Below are positions 1 through 12,737 of a stretch of 64,000 nucleotides of DNA, one piece after another. The stretch is from Symsagittifera roscoffensis (Eukaryota > Xenacoelomorpha > Acoela > Convolutidae). Position 1 is the first letter of the stretch. Every line of letters starts with the position of its first letter. A model generated the notes under the pieces. That model made no database searches and was not told the origin of the DNA. It worked only from the letters and a program-made list of their open reading frames with translations. Made by a program: the position numbers and the translations under genes. The stretch is taken from contig NC_087069.1 in assembly GCF_963678635.1 (NCBI RefSeq), forward strand, positions 10,375,206 to 10,439,205, given 5' to 3'.

Positions 1-300
1 GGAGGGGTGTAAAATGAGGGGGAGGGGCGATAAATTTTAAAAAATAGAGCCAAAAATTTTATTGTGAAATGTAACATTTTATGAAACCTAATGCGTAGCA
101 ACTGCACTAAACAGGAAATGCGGTAAATTTGAAAAAAAACAATAAAATTTTCATAAATAACCTCTCGAAACAATCCATTAAATTCGATTATAATTGATTT
201 TATTAGCATAGAACTATTAGGATTATAATCCATTTTTAATGGATTATAATCGTTTATTTCGTCATTTTATAGATACTGTTCATATTATGACAATATAATT
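1..300 (-). repeat. Truncated copy of the 1-kb terminal-inverted-repeat element
   Basis: G-rich start (GGAGGGG, GAGGGGGAGGGG) followed by sequence matching, in reverse complement, the left half of the element at 59758-60767: the CTAATRCGTAGYAACTGCACT stretch, AACCTCTCGAAA and several TTATAATCCATT-type units ending in TTTTATAGATACTG. The copy runs off the window start. The internal motif GCACTAAACAGGRAATGCGGTA also recurs near 14515 and 16163. Confidence 0.6.
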
Positions 301-504
301 GCACAAATTGCCTAAATGACTCAAAATTTAATACCTAACAGTTTCAGTGTTGCTTTCAAGGTGCCATAAATCCAGCTCAAAACTGCAGATCACTAAGCTT
401 TTCATTTAACGAAATGTTTTTGAGACTTTTCAAAGAGCAATCGAAACTCTAAGGGTTCTGAAATGATAAAAAACATACGTGTTGCACTTTGAAGGTTTTA
501 TTCA

Positions 505-3066
505 GAATTTTTAAAATTTCAGGATCTGTAACACAAGCAAAGAGTTTTTTAAAGACAGCATGACTGCTCGTATCAGGGCAAAACCCTGAATGTTCCGACT
601 GTTTGAATTTCTATGGATGTATCTAAATAAAATAAATGATGAAATTTTCAAAAAAAAAATGTGAAAAAATTTCAAAAATTTATTTCAGGCATTACGAGGC
701 AAAACTGTGCACTGGATAGCAGAGACAAGTCATGATAGGAACTCGTTGGAACAATCAAAGGAGAAAAAAGAAGAGAAGAAGAACAAAAGGAGTGTTCTTG
801 TTGTGGAATGCGCTTACAATGCACAAAATAAAGTTTTGCCTCGTAACCGATGTTATTTTGGAGATTCATCATCCCAAACGTTATGTAAAGTACAACAGCA
901 TATATTTTGCATAAAGCAATAAAGCAAAGATTTAAATAGACCAAAGAGCCTGTCTCAGTTCAATTTGAAACAATTTCTGAAACGCATTGAATCCGTTAGT
1001 AGCAAAAAATAAATCACATATTAAAGGAGCCAAAAAGGCCAAACTTGCAAGTTATAAGCCCTCAATAATTTAAGAAAAACAATAACAAAAAAAATGTTTT
1101 TTTTTCAAGTTTAGGGCAACAGTATCTTTCGATTGATATTTTGAAATTTCTGTCAATTTTTGCTGGTTAAACGACATTAGTTTTTTTCGAGTTGAGGAAG
1201 GTATGCCAGTTAAAAACTGTTTTCTAACCCTTCCCGTTTGTTGATTTGCTGGAAAGACCCGTACAACTACTCGCTATATTTGTGAGAAAATCTTCAGTTA
1301 TTGCGTAATTTTTATTGAACCTGAGTTCGGGAAAAAACTGTCCAATCAAAGTTTTTTATATCGGTTGCGTAGACTGTCAGGTGCAACTTCAAAATCTTCC
1401 CTAGTGGCTTCTGGCAGCTGTTCATTGAATTGTATTGTACCTCCTGGTACTCTGGGGCGAAGGATAAGGTGTCTTCTGTACTCAAGAACCGCTGATAACC
1501 CAATCGAACCCAAGAGTTATCTGTTGTACACAGCAAAGTGTTCCGACGGAGATCCAGAGAATCCAGCTAACGATTGATTGCCTTTGAACTTTGAATTGTT
1601 TGGTGAGCACAAATAACTAACAAGCATCAGTCATAAAAAAACTCACAGGGATCAAATTCGCCTGTTGAATTGAAGGTTCGAGAAGTGGTTGAGGGTTTTG
1701 CATCAAAAGTTGGTTGTCTTCATTCATATTTCAATCCGAGAATATACTCGAGTAGAATTACAAAACAAATTGAAGCGCTAACAATGTTTAAATAAATATA
1801 AAACTGAGAATTTTAGAAATCAAATCCTTATCGAGCAATAGGCTGTTGGCCCGTTTCTTCACTTGAGTATAAATTAAAGTGAATCGTTATTTTACTTCTT
1901 TAAAAGAGGTATGCAAAAGTACTTTGGTGATTGGGTGAAGTTTCACTTGTTACGAATAAAGAAACATCCTTAGTTTTCTATTGAGCTATTTGAGGGCACA
2001 GCCATCGGCTGAAAATGATTACCACAGTAATTGTCTGGGTATATTTTCTAGCCTAATTTTGATATTTTGCGAAACAACACTGTTAACTTAGGACATTTTT
2101 TTAAAAAAATAGCTGATTAATTCGAGTCTGCAATTTCTAGGAAATAATAAAAAGAAGGGTGGTAATAACGGAGTTAAGTTTTGAGAAACTGGTAACATAT
2201 AACTCAGAATCTCAAACTGGTAACATATAAACTGTGTTTATATAACTCAATCATTTTAGTAATTAGGATGCGTCAAAATTCAGAAAATTGATATTTCTGA
2301 AGTAATTGTAAAACAATTCAAATTAAGAAACAAAAACGAAAGTGAAATTAAAATTTAAGCGTCTATGATGTTTTTGTGAAGTTCTGTTATGCTATCCGGG
2401 AATTTTCAGTCGCCAAATTGTATGCTTATTTTCAGTCCGTAGTGTTCTTGTACTTTAGCATAAATTTTGGTAAAATTCATCTCTTGTTCGGAAAAGTGTT
2501 TTAGACCAAAAACACAACAATATTTTTCTTTCTTTCCCTTTTTCCTATACTATCCTTTTTCTGGCTCCTTATTTTTTGCGTTTAACTTTGTGATTAAAAA
2601 CTCTTGGGTTAAATTTTCTATGCAATTTTTTATACCAACAACATCATTAATTAAAAGAAATGGCAAGCATATATATTATAAGCATTTGATAGAAGTACGG
2701 GCATACTACACGTCATTTTAGAACCAAAAATGGGGCACTCAACATGATTAACTTGGTTGCCTTGATCATCTGTAGTCTATGTTGACATTTGAAAAGATTA
2801 TCGCTAAAGAATTCATCATTTGTTTTCCTGTAAAAATTACAGTACCCGCGAATGAAGCAAACTTTATAAGCCAAAAAAAGGAATTTTGCCATTATGAATA
2901 TTGCTCAATTTTTGAAAAATGTTTATTTCGTATTGAGTTATAGATACCCATAGAATTCAAAATCCATGGAAAATATTGTTTTGATCTCTCAATGAATTTT
3001 TTATGAAACAAATCAAAATTACGGTTTTTGCAGTCTGATTCTAACTTCACGATGTTCCAACTAAAA
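505..3066 (+). repeat. Left arm of a large imperfect inverted repeat
   Basis: Reading this arm 5' to 3' gives the reverse complement of 3785-5923 and, in part, of 5924-7795. Anchors seen on both sides include the segments around GCATGACTGCTCGTATCAGGG (544-590 against 7720-7750), the text near CAGGAGGTACAATACAATT, the GTAACATATAAACTG region (2220-2240 against 4680-4700) and the end near 3006-3066 against 3785-3845. The arms are diverged by substitutions and small indels, so this is not a recent event. Short reading frames inside are mirrored between arms and I recognise none of them. The arm carries a MITE at 690-847. Confidence 0.75.
690..847 (+). mobile_element. MITE with CATTACGAGGCAAAACT terminal inverted repeats
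   Basis: Begins CATTACGAGGCAAAACT and ends with the inverted counterpart AGTTTTGCCTCGTAA, about 158 bases apart. The inside carries the shared run around CGGAACGATCAAAGAGAA / TTGGAACAATCAAAGGAGAA and a purine-rich AAAAAAGAAGAGAAG tract. Related copies lie at 7459-7616, 55107-55242 and 61163-61312, and a single end lies at about 44632. It codes for no transposase, so it would be non-autonomous. Confidence 0.65.
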
Positions 3067-3784
3067 CAAGAATTTAGTCGATTCAAAAAAAAGTTGGAAA
3101 AAATGTTACGGATTAAATATATATTCAAGGATGATTAAACCATCGCGATGGGTATCTGCGTTCTTTCTAAATAGCTACTCATCCGAAAACACTTCGAATA
3201 TGAAATTTTTCTTTCAAACTTAGAACTTCACTGTCGTTTTTCAGTTGCAAACATAATCCGCACTTTTGGGACTAGTCAATTTTTTTTTCATCTCATATGT
3301 TTATGTGCCCTTCAAAAATATCCGGATAAGGAGATTTCAGTTTCAAAAACTTTTCATGTTTGATGAAAAAAGGCTTGAATTATTCTTTTAGAACCCCAAG
3401 TCACAGATTGTGATTGTCTTGTCTATCCAGATTTTGTTTGCTTATCAATAACTTAAGACAATCTTTATCAACTTTGGAAATTTTTAAATAAACGAACATA
3501 AAAGTATTTTTTAACTGAACACAAAAGAAATTACCAAGAATTTTAAAGGCCGGCTTCGAAGCTATTGTCCTAAAAAACAATTGAAATCTCATTTTAAAGG
3601 TAAACTCAAAACGAGAACTGTGAAAAAAACAAGTTAAGCAAAACAACCAAAAGGCAAATCTTGCTGTTTCTACACAAAAAAATAGGCGTGTTTGTTAAAG
3701 AAAATTTTGAAAAAAAATTACTTAATTAAAAGAATATTTCCCCGAAGTCGAATCTCCACAATCAAAAATGCAAAAAAAAAATGG
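3067..3784. other. Spacer between the inverted arms
   Basis: About 700 bases of AT-rich sequence that is not repeated in the other arm. The longest frame is a minus-strand 81-codon ORF at 3401-3646 with no recognisable motif. No gene is supported here. Confidence 0.4.
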
Positions 3785-5923
3785 TTTTAGCTGGAACATC
3801 GTGAAGTTAGAATCAGACTGCAAAAACCGTAATTTTGATTTACTTCGAAAGAAATCCCTTGAGAGATCAAAACAATATTTTCCATGGATTTTGATTTCTC
3901 TGGGTATCTATAACTCATTACGAAAGGAAATATTTTTCAAAAATTGAGCAATATTCATAATGGCAAAATTCCTTTTTTTTGGCATATAAAGTTTGCTTCA
4001 TTCGCGGGTACTATAATTTGTACAGGAAAACAAATGATGAATTCTATAGCGATAATCATTTCAAAAGTCAACATAGAATACAGATGATCAAGGCAACAAA
4101 GGTAATCATGTTGAGTGCCTCAGTTGTGGTTCTAAAATGACGTGTAATATGGCGCTACTTCTATCATATGCCTATATTAAATATGCTTGCTATTTATTTG
4201 AATTAATGATTAATGATGTTGTTGGTATAAACAAAAGCATAGAAAATTCAATCCAAGAGTTTTCAACCACAAAATTAAACGCAAAAAATAAGGAGCTAGA
4301 ATATGATCGTACAGGAAAAAGGAAAGAAAGAATAAACATATTGGTTGATCTAAGATATTTTTCCAAACAAGAGATGTATTTTACCAAAAATTAAGCTAAA
4401 AGGACAGAACACTACGGGCTGAAAATGAGCATATAATATGGTGACTGACATTTCCCGGATAGCATAACAGAACTTCACAAGAACATCATAGACGCTTTTA
4501 TTTTATTTTCATTTTTCATTTTTGTTTGTTAATTTGAACTGTTTTTTCAATTTTGTTTCTTAATTTGAATTGTTTTTTTCATTTTTGTTTCTTAATTTGA
4601 ATTGTCTTACAATTACTTCAGAAATATCAATTTTCAGAATTTTGACGCATCCTAATTACTAAAATGATTGAGTTATATGTAACCAGTTTATATGTTACCA
4701 GTTTGAGATTCTGATTTATATGTTACCAGTTTCTCAAAACTTAGCTCCGTTGTTACCACCCTTCTTTTTATGATTTCCTAGAAATTGTAGAACTGAATTA
4801 ATCAGCTATTTTTAAAAAGTCGTCGTAAGTTGACAGTGTTGTTTCACAAAAGATCTCAATTATGCTAGGAAATGTACCCGGTCAAACACTGTGGTAATAA
4901 TTTTCAGCCGATGGCTGTGCCCTCAAGTAGCTCATTAGAAATTTAGATACTAATGAAGTTTCTTTATTCCTAACAAATGAAACTTCACCCAATCACCAAA
5001 AAACTATTGCATACCTCTGCTAAAGAGATGAAATAACGATGCACTTTAATTTATACTCAAGTGAAGAAACGGGCCAACAGCCTATTGCTCGATAAGGATT
5101 TGATTTCTAAAATTCTCAGTTTTATATTTATTTAAACATTGTTAGCGCTTCAATTTGTTTTGTAATTCTACTCGAGTATATTCTCGGACTGCAAAACGAA
5201 TGAAGACATCCAATTTTTGATGCATGCCCTCAACCACCTCTCGAACCATCAATTCAACGGACAAAATTGAATGGAAATCAATCGTTAGATGTCCCATGCG
5301 GACGATTCTCTGGATCTCCATCGGAACACTTTGCTGTGCAGCCATTGGGTTATCACTGGGTTATAACAGGTTCGATTGGGTTATCACTTGTTCTTGGGGA
5401 CAGAAGACACCTTATCCTTCGCCTCAGAGTACTAGGAGGTGCAATACAATTCAATGAACAGCTGCCGGAAGCCACTAGGGAAAATTTTGAAGTTGCACCT
5501 AACAATAAACGCAACCGATACAAAAAACTTTAGTTAGACAGCAATGCTGCGATTGTTTTTTTCTCCAATTCAGGTTCATTAAAAATTACACAATAACTGA
5601 AGGTTCCCTCACAATTATAGCGAGTAGCTTTACGTGTCTTTCCAGCAAATCAACAATGGGAGGGGTTAGAGTACAGTTTTTGGCTGGCATGCCTTCCTGA
5701 ACTCGAAAATAACTAATGTCTTTTAACCAGCAAAATTTTACGGAAATTTCAAAATTTCAATCAAAAGATACTGTTGCCCTAAGTTTGAAAAAAAAAGTTT
5801 TGTGATAGTTTTTCCTTAATTATTGAGAGCCTAAAACTTGCAAGCTTGACCTTTTTGGGTCCTTTAATACGTGAGTTATTTTTTTGCTACTAACGGGTAA
5901 GCGGAGATTCAATGCGTTTCAGA
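3785..5923 (-). repeat. Right arm of the inverted repeat, first copy
   Basis: Reverse complement of most of 1000-3066. It contains three tandem units of roughly 38 bases built on TTAATTTGAATTGTTTTTTCATTTTTGTTT (4516-4608) that are not expanded in the left arm. At about 5923 the sequence jumps back: AACTTCACAAAAACATCAT here repeats AACTTCACAAGAACATCAT near 4472, which marks the join of a tandem duplication of period about 1453. Confidence 0.7.
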
Positions 5924-7795
5924 ACTTCACAAAAACATCATGGGCGCTTGAACTTTAATTTTAGTTTTCATTTTTGTTTGTTACTTTGAATTGTTTTTTC
6001 AATTTTGTTTCATAATTTGAATTGTTTTTTCATTTTTGTTTGTTAATATGAATTGTTTTATAATTACTTCAGAAATTTCATTTTTCTGAATTTTTACCAT
6101 CATCCTAAGTACAAAAATGATTTGAGATTCTGACTTATATATTACCAGTTTCTCAAAACTTAGCTCCGTTGTTACCGCTCTTCTTTTTATTGTTTCCTAG
6201 AAATTGCAGATTTGAATTACTCAGCTATTTTTGAAAATTCGTCATAAGTTAACAGTGTTGTTTCACAAAAGATCAGACTTATGCTAGAAAATGTACCCGG
6301 ACAAACTCTGTGGTAATCATTTTCAGTCAATGGCTGTGCCCTCAAATTGCACATTAGAAAACTAGATACTAATGAAGTTTCTTTATTCGTATCAGATGAA
6401 ACTTCACCCAATCACCAAAATACTATTGCATACCTCTGTTAGAGAAATAAAATAACGATGCACTTTATTTTATACACAAGTGAAGAAACGGGCCAACAGC
6501 CTATTGCTCGCTAAGGATTTGATTTCTAAAATTCTCAGTTTTTTTATTTATTTAAACATTGATAGCGCTTCAATTTGTTTTGTAATTCTACTCGAGTTCA
6601 TTCTCGGACTGAAATAAGATTGAAGACATCAAATTTTTGATGCAATACCCTCAACCATCTCTCGAATTTTCAATTTAACAGGCAAAATTGAATTGCAATC
6701 AACCGTTATATGTCCCATGCGGACGATTCTTTGGATCTCCATCGGAACACTTTGCTGTGGACAACAGATAACTCTTGGGTTCGATTTGGTTATCAGTGGT
6801 TCCTGAGGACAGAAGACACCTTATCCTTCGCCCCAGAGTACCAGGAGGTACAATACAATTCAATGAACAGCTGCTAGAAGCCACTAGGGAAAATTTTCAA
6901 TTGCACCTGACAATCTAAGCAACCGATATAAAAAACTTTGATTAGACAGAAATGCTGCGATTGTTTTTTTCCCGAATTCAGGTTCATTAAAAATTACGCT
7001 ATAACTGAAGGTTTCCTTACAATTATAGCGAGTAGATTTACGTGTCTTTCAAGCAAATCAACAAAAGGGAATAGTTAGAGAACTGTTTTTAACTGGCATG
7101 CCTTTCTCAACTCGAAAAAAAACTAATGACTTTTTTAAACCAAAAAGATCTCACGGAAATTTCAAAATATCAATCGAAAGATACTGTTGGCCTAAAATTG
7201 AAAAAAAAAACTTTTTTTGATAGTTTTTGTAAAATTATTGAGGTCTTAAATCCTGCACGCTTGATTTTTTTGGGTCTTTTAAAACGTGAGTTATTTTTTG
7301 CTACTAACGGGTAAGCGGAGATTAAATGCGTTTCAGAAATTGTTTCCAATTGAACTATGACAGGCTCTTTGGTCTATTAAAATATTTGCTTCATGCAAAA
7401 TCGACGCTGTTGTACTTTACATAGCGTGTGGGATGATGAATCTCCAACATAACATCGGTTACGAGGCAAAACTGTGTATTTTGTGAATTGTAAACGCATT
7501 CCGCAACAAGAACACTCCACTTGTTCTTCTTTTGTTCTTTTTTCTCCTTTGATTGTTCCAACAACTTCATTCATGACTTTTTTCTGCTATCCAGTGTACA
7601 ACTTGGCCTCGTAATGCCTGAAAACTTTTTCCGAATTTTTTTCATAATTTTTTGAAAGTTTCATCATTTATTTTAATTAGATAACTCCATAGAAGCTCAA
7701 ACAATCGGAACATTCAGCGCCCTGATACGAGCAGTCATGCTGTCTTTAAAAAATTTTTGCTTGTGTTACAGATCCTAAAATTAAAAAAAAATTAT
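5924..7795 (-). repeat. Right arm, second tandem copy, extending to the outer end
   Basis: Repeats about 4472-5923 in tandem and then continues further than the first copy, matching the outer part of the left arm (505-1000 in reverse), including the MITE at 7459-7616 and the CATGACTGCTCGTATCAGGG anchor. The conserved block at 6820-6930 (PGGTIQFNEQL-type reading on the plus strand) is present in all three copies (about 1400-1450, 5420-5530, 6840-6940) but I do not recognise it. Confidence 0.7.
7459..7616 (-). mobile_element. MITE, second copy inside the inverted repeat
   Basis: Mirror copy of 690-847: begins TTACGAGGCAAAACT and ends CTTGGCCTCGTAATG. It shares the GTGTTCTTGTTGCGG / CCGCAACAAGAACAC core. 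As part of the arm it was probably copied with it rather than inserted independently. Confidence 0.6.
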
Positions 7796-7829
7796 TCAGT
7801 GTAATTTAGTTCTAAATTAGTTGAATTAA

Positions 7830-8105
7830 AAATGAAATGGATTATTATCGATTATAAAGGAATTTAATGGATTTTCAGTTCAAAGTTAATCTTTTATAAT
7901 GGATGTCTGGGCAAAAACAATCGTTCAGTGACAAAAATAATGAATTATAATCGATTATAATGGATTATAATGGATTATTTTTGTTTAAAAATAATCGAGT
8001 ATAATGGCTATATAATCGATTTCATGGTCTGAGTTTTAAATCTGTAATCGATTATAATGGATAATTTTTATCTCGGAAATCCATTATATTCGATTGAAGT
8101 TAATG
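7830..8105 (+). repeat. TTATAATCGATTATAATGG satellite, right half of the 1-kb element family
   Basis: A dense run of ATTATAATCGATTATAATGG variants. The order of units, including TATATAATCGATTTCATGGTCTGA, matches 60500-60760. A related reversed run also occurs at about 30840-30960 and 31580-31690. Confidence 0.6.
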
Positions 8106-10879
8106 GGCGCTCACTGCGGGATTCCCTTTGGAAAGTTTTGAGTGTGGGATAATTTGCCACGCAGTATTCACTCGACTTACTTTTTCAGGATTATAATTCG
8201 AGCTTGAAACAGTCTTAAATACTACCAATTTGGCAGTTTTGAGCCTTAGAGTTCTAGCGAAATACAGAAAATTGGCAAAATAGCAATATACAGAGATTTG
8301 CTGCTGCATAAAGTGCTCTGAATCTGAAAGAAAGCTGTTGCTATGGATGTCTCTTTCTGATAAAAAGCTGTTGCTATGCTCTCTTGATTGTTTCTGCTCT
8401 TTAATGGAAAATGTGACATACAAAAACGAGAGAAAGATTGATATCTGATACAAATTATGCATATTGCAGATTCAGAGCTTACTGAAATAAAAATCAGCTT
8501 ACTTTGAATAAAAATAACAAGAGTATCTTGATAAATTCAAATTAAAAGGACTGATCTATCAATGGAAAGCTCTGAATGTTCTGACGACCTTTTAAACTGA
8601 ATGGAGTTTTGTTTGCTTTTGAAAAAAAAGATAAATTTAAAAAAAGAAAAAAAAATTCTGAGATTTTTAAAGCAAATTCAAATGAACAAATGCAAATTTT
8701 AGCTTGTATCAAATTTTTAAAAAGCCTAAGTAGCATGCCTCCAATTTCGGTCCAATTTAGAAGATTTCTAGCAGGCCGGCTCACGCTTTCTAGGCACGAA
8801 ATATATCGCGTTAATTATCTCAAAGGGGCTTAATTGGTAACCTTTCAGCTTTGCAAAAGATGATAGCAAGTGAAATATTTTTTTTGAATTTGAGCTCAAG
8901 ATAAGAATACCCCTTGAATGATATAACAAGTTTCGTCAAAATTTGCTAGTTAAGATTTCGAAATTTATCTGGAGTAAAAAAACACCCTGAGTACAAATTT
9001 GCCGTCAATTTCTTCGAAAATCAAAACAAAAATAACACCGAAAAACAGCATTCCATAATTTTTTTAAAAAAATCGGAACAATCCCTTTTTCACCTATGTA
9101 TGTAATAGCAAAATGATGTGATTATCCTTTTGCATTTATCTTTCCTAAATACAAAGTGAACATAAGAAAATGCGAATTGCTCGGGGCATTTTGAATGAAA
9201 TTTGGGCAAAAACATCATATTCAAATTGCACTAGTTATTCTAGAAGAAAAATTTATAAGCTTTACTCGAGAGTGTGATGAGCCGAACAAAATTTCTTTTA
9301 ATACGAAATTTAACAATTTTGTCGCATTTACTGAAGCCCTGATAATGGAAAGTGGTGGACTCAGTGTTTCTTTCTTTCCGAATTGTTTTTGCTAGCGCAG
9401 ACTTTCAGCAGCTCTCAGGGTAAAACACCCACCATAGGAAAAATTCTTCGCTGTGAATTTTCGCTGAAACAGTTTTTTATAATCAAAACTTTCTAAAATA
9501 AGAAGCAGTCATACGGGATTAATGTGACGCAATAAATTTTGTAGAGGAATGATTTTGAATATTAGCATTAATTATAAAAGTTTATAAGAGTTTCTAGATC
9601 ATTAAAGCAAAGTTTTTTACAATCAAGGAACATAAAATGAAGGACGTGAAAGTTAACTTCCTGGAATTGAAAAAATTCAAAAGATGATAAAGGTGATCAT
9701 TCAACGGCCAAGCTGCTGCCTCTACATCAGGGCTTTGGAAAAGGGATGGAAATTGTCAGCGCAAGATGTGAGACGAAAATTATCGGGGGATGTGGGAGCG
9801 TCATGGACGTAAAAATTATGGACGTGACCTCTTTTGTGGGTTGTCATGGAAGTGAACTTTTTTGTGGGTTGTCGGGTGGCTTGTCGGTCATTCAAGTAGT
9901 TACTCAGCCAACGAACAATACCTCTCGGGAGCTGTGAGTCATGATTTAAATCCGCGGTTCCACGAGAGTACGATGACCCGTATCAAAAGAATTCGAGAGG
10001 TCAAGCGTCAAGACCTACATCGTTTAACTGTTAAGTTGGTCCTGGTATTGGGGGAGGGTTCTCATGCTTGAGGGACCGATTGCTTGAAAAACTTCAACCA
10101 ATCAAAATTGCTTACTGTTTTTAATGGCCAAATGCTTTTCCCACAAAATTTGAAGTCAATATTAACAGAAAATGTTTTAAGCTGTACAATTCGTGCAGAT
10201 CTAACAAATTTTGTGTTTTTTTTGTTCTTCCAGTTTTCGTAAATTGATATCTTTGAAATTTTAAACTTGTTCCAATCCGCCTTCGATCCGGCGATATTTG
10301 AAAACTCGCCTGCTTATTATCTAATCGGTCAATAATAAAAATTTTATCGACCTGAACCAATTTTTGAAACAATACTGAAACAATACATACGCTAGTAAAA
10401 AAAGCTTGAATCCAAAATAAATTTTTGGTATTTAGATGATGGAAACCTAGCTGACGACTACAAAATAGTGCTCTGAGACCTCAAAACAGTACTGAAATCA
10501 GAAAAAGACTATGCTATGGGTTAGAAAATTGTGAGCTATGTTTTCTAGGAAAGACCACAAGTATGCAGTACAATAAAATTATTTGTAACAAATTTTCTCA
10601 AAAACAGGAGATGAGAAATGATTGTGATTTGTGTAGGTTACGTTTCACTAAAGGGTCAAACTTTCAATTATCTTCCAAAAAGCTTGTACGCTCACGACGA
10701 AAAATGTTCGCATTTAAGTTGAAGTGATTAATTTGTACATTGCGTAAACTGGAACATAGAAGGTCGTGTGTCTCCTCTTTCGTTGAAAGTTCACTTCAGA
10801 GAGACCAGCTCGACCAAGTGGAATGGATGTACTTTTCTTTCGTGTTATTCCAACCTCCGGGTTCTGACATTCAGCAGTT
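8106..10879. other. Gene-poor AT-rich stretch
   Basis: No recognisable exon. The only local structure is a short internal duplication at about 8325-8395 (two TGTTGCTATG/GCTGTTGCTATG units, giving two NSFLS-like repeats in a 120-codon minus-strand ORF). Frames at 9746-10071 are somewhat less AT-rich but show no motif. Confidence 0.4.
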
Positions 10880-12107
10880 CAATTTTTTTTCAATTCTCTG
10901 TTCCATTGTTGACCGGGCGCGAGAGTTGATTCTGATAGCTCGGGGAAAACATAATCACAACTTGCTAATCTGTAAATTGGCAGACGAGTGGTTGGGTATA
11001 ATTTGTATTGAGTATCGAGCGAAAAAGTACAAACAGACACAAAAGGGTTCAAAACGCTTCGCATTTCGTAAACCAAAATCAGAAAGTTAGATGCAAAAGT
11101 GTCAATTGCAACTTCTGACAATATCAGTATCCGAAGGTCAGTTAAAGTGAACTCTAAAGACTCGGAAGAATATCGTCTTCTCTGGGACGCCTTAATTTTT
11201 GTAGGGTGCAGTGCGAATGTTGTAGTTCAAGTCCCCTTTGAAATGTATCTACGTTCATCTAATTGTCCGTGGCTATCCATACACTGTTGACACTGTAGCA
11301 AACTGCAGGCGAGAATAAGCAATAACTTCGCAAAAAACTAACGTAATCTTTCGGATCAATGATTCTAGCCTCGAGATATTTATCCGTACTTCGGATATGA
11401 ATTGCAATAAGGCCATGCTGAACATCATTTTGCGGAACGTCATTTTTAGACATGGCTCTAGACAGAACATTTGGCATTGTGTTGTTGAACTTGAAAACAT
11501 TCTGAATTATGACCCCAGTGTATCAAGCCGCAACGTCCTCATGGCAGAATTCCAGTTCGTTTTTGATTTCATCTGGAATAGCTGGCAAATAGAACTTGGC
11601 AAATTGATCCGAGGGCAATGTCGAGATGATAACAGTTCGATTGTTCTGGGTCAGCGCTTTCTTACAAGGAAGTGAATTTGCAAAGAAATCTGCAAAATGT
11701 TTGCTGCTGAAAGCGATGCTACTGTCGTCAACAAAACAAGGGTAGCCTTTCTGTAGGCCAACTGCGATACATTTGCCCAATTCTATGAAGGCAACTTCCA
11801 ATCTTCCTTTCCGTGTTTCCCAGTCTCGAAAATGAAGTAAGTTGTCACTTTTTTCACACGTTTCTCCTTTTTGAAGTTCCAATATTTTCATGCTATATTT
11901 TGCCTTCAGAGGCTTCCTTTTTTGAGCGCATTTTTTGTAATGTCCTTCATAAAACTGAAAATGACGTTGCCTGAATAAATCAAACCATGTTCCAATATTC
12001 ATTAAAATCGAGTCGAATAACAAAGCATCCTTCTCTTTAGTTTGATTCTCACCGTCTTTTCTTGATATAATATCTCGCTTTCCAGCTCCGTCAATTGACT
12101 CTTCCAT
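10880..12107 (-). pseudogene. Broken GT23 fucosyltransferase-like gene (FUT8-related)
   Basis: FUT8-type enzymes move fucose from GDP-fucose to the innermost GlcNAc of N-glycans in the Golgi. The minus strand is open for 194 codons from 12107, then carries an in-frame TGA at 11523-11525, and the same frame resumes for a further 87 codons to a TAG at 11259-11261. That second part reads GLIAIHIRSTDKYLEARI and ends VWIATDN. These match the GT23 GDP-binding block (HVRRTDK type) and the strand that follows it (VYLATDD type). Upstream, FYLPAIPDEIKNEL then CHED matches the family's LPLAVPEDL...HGD. After a frame change, ILSEVAIDTFASNFLILVYE (about 11130-11060) matches the family's CTFSSQVCRLAYE block. 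The stop falls where the family has a conserved tryptophan. No N-terminal membrane anchor was identified. Family membership is fairly sure; whether it is dead or has sequence errors is not. Confidence 0.6.
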
Positions 12108-12287
12108 GAATCAAAAAACAGGTCTCTTGATAATAATTGGCGAAAGTTGATCCTGCAAAAAGTTAACCGCAAGTCTGTTGTAACTAATTTTGTAAGTAAG
12201 TTTGTGCAATGATACGGCTGAAACATACGAAACGGCTCGAACCGTATTCCCGACAAATTTCAATTTATTGAAACCTTTTTGAATTGG

Positions 12288-12345
12288 AAGGTTCAACTGA
12301 ACTGAATGGTTCAATTGAACTGAATGGTTCAATCGAACTGGAAAG
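12288..12345 (+). repeat. Three 18-base tandem units
   Basis: GGTTCAAYTGAACTGAAT repeated three times with single-base differences. On the minus strand it reads as repeated LNHSVQ. It lies just upstream (5' side) of the GT23-like pseudogene. Confidence 0.7.
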
Positions 12346-12737
12346 ATCAACATATCTGGATGAACATATGATATTATCAATCACTAGATAGAGAAATCTG
12401 ATAATTTCTTCGAATTTAAAAACAAAAAAAATTATGAATCTAAAGCAAAAAGATAAGCTTTTCGGGATTCAATACAACGACCCATCTTCTAGCGTAGTCT
12501 AGGACAACTAGATGAAGACTACGTGGATAATTTTAGTAAACAACTAAGAAATATCTGCGTTTTATCATCGTTTTAATGTAACGCTTGCTATCATTTGTTC
12601 AGGATTGCATTTTTTGTTCCGGGTTTCGTATTCTGACTTGAATGCAGAAAGGCTGTATCTAAAACTCTTATTTTTAACTTTTGTTTTAACATAAACCATT
12701 CTATATGGTTATGTTAGTTAAAGATCAGTCTGAATGC

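Noticed and set aside
10740-11090. 116-codon plus-strand ORF
   Set aside because: It overlaps the GT23-like C-terminal motifs on the other strand and has no motif itself.
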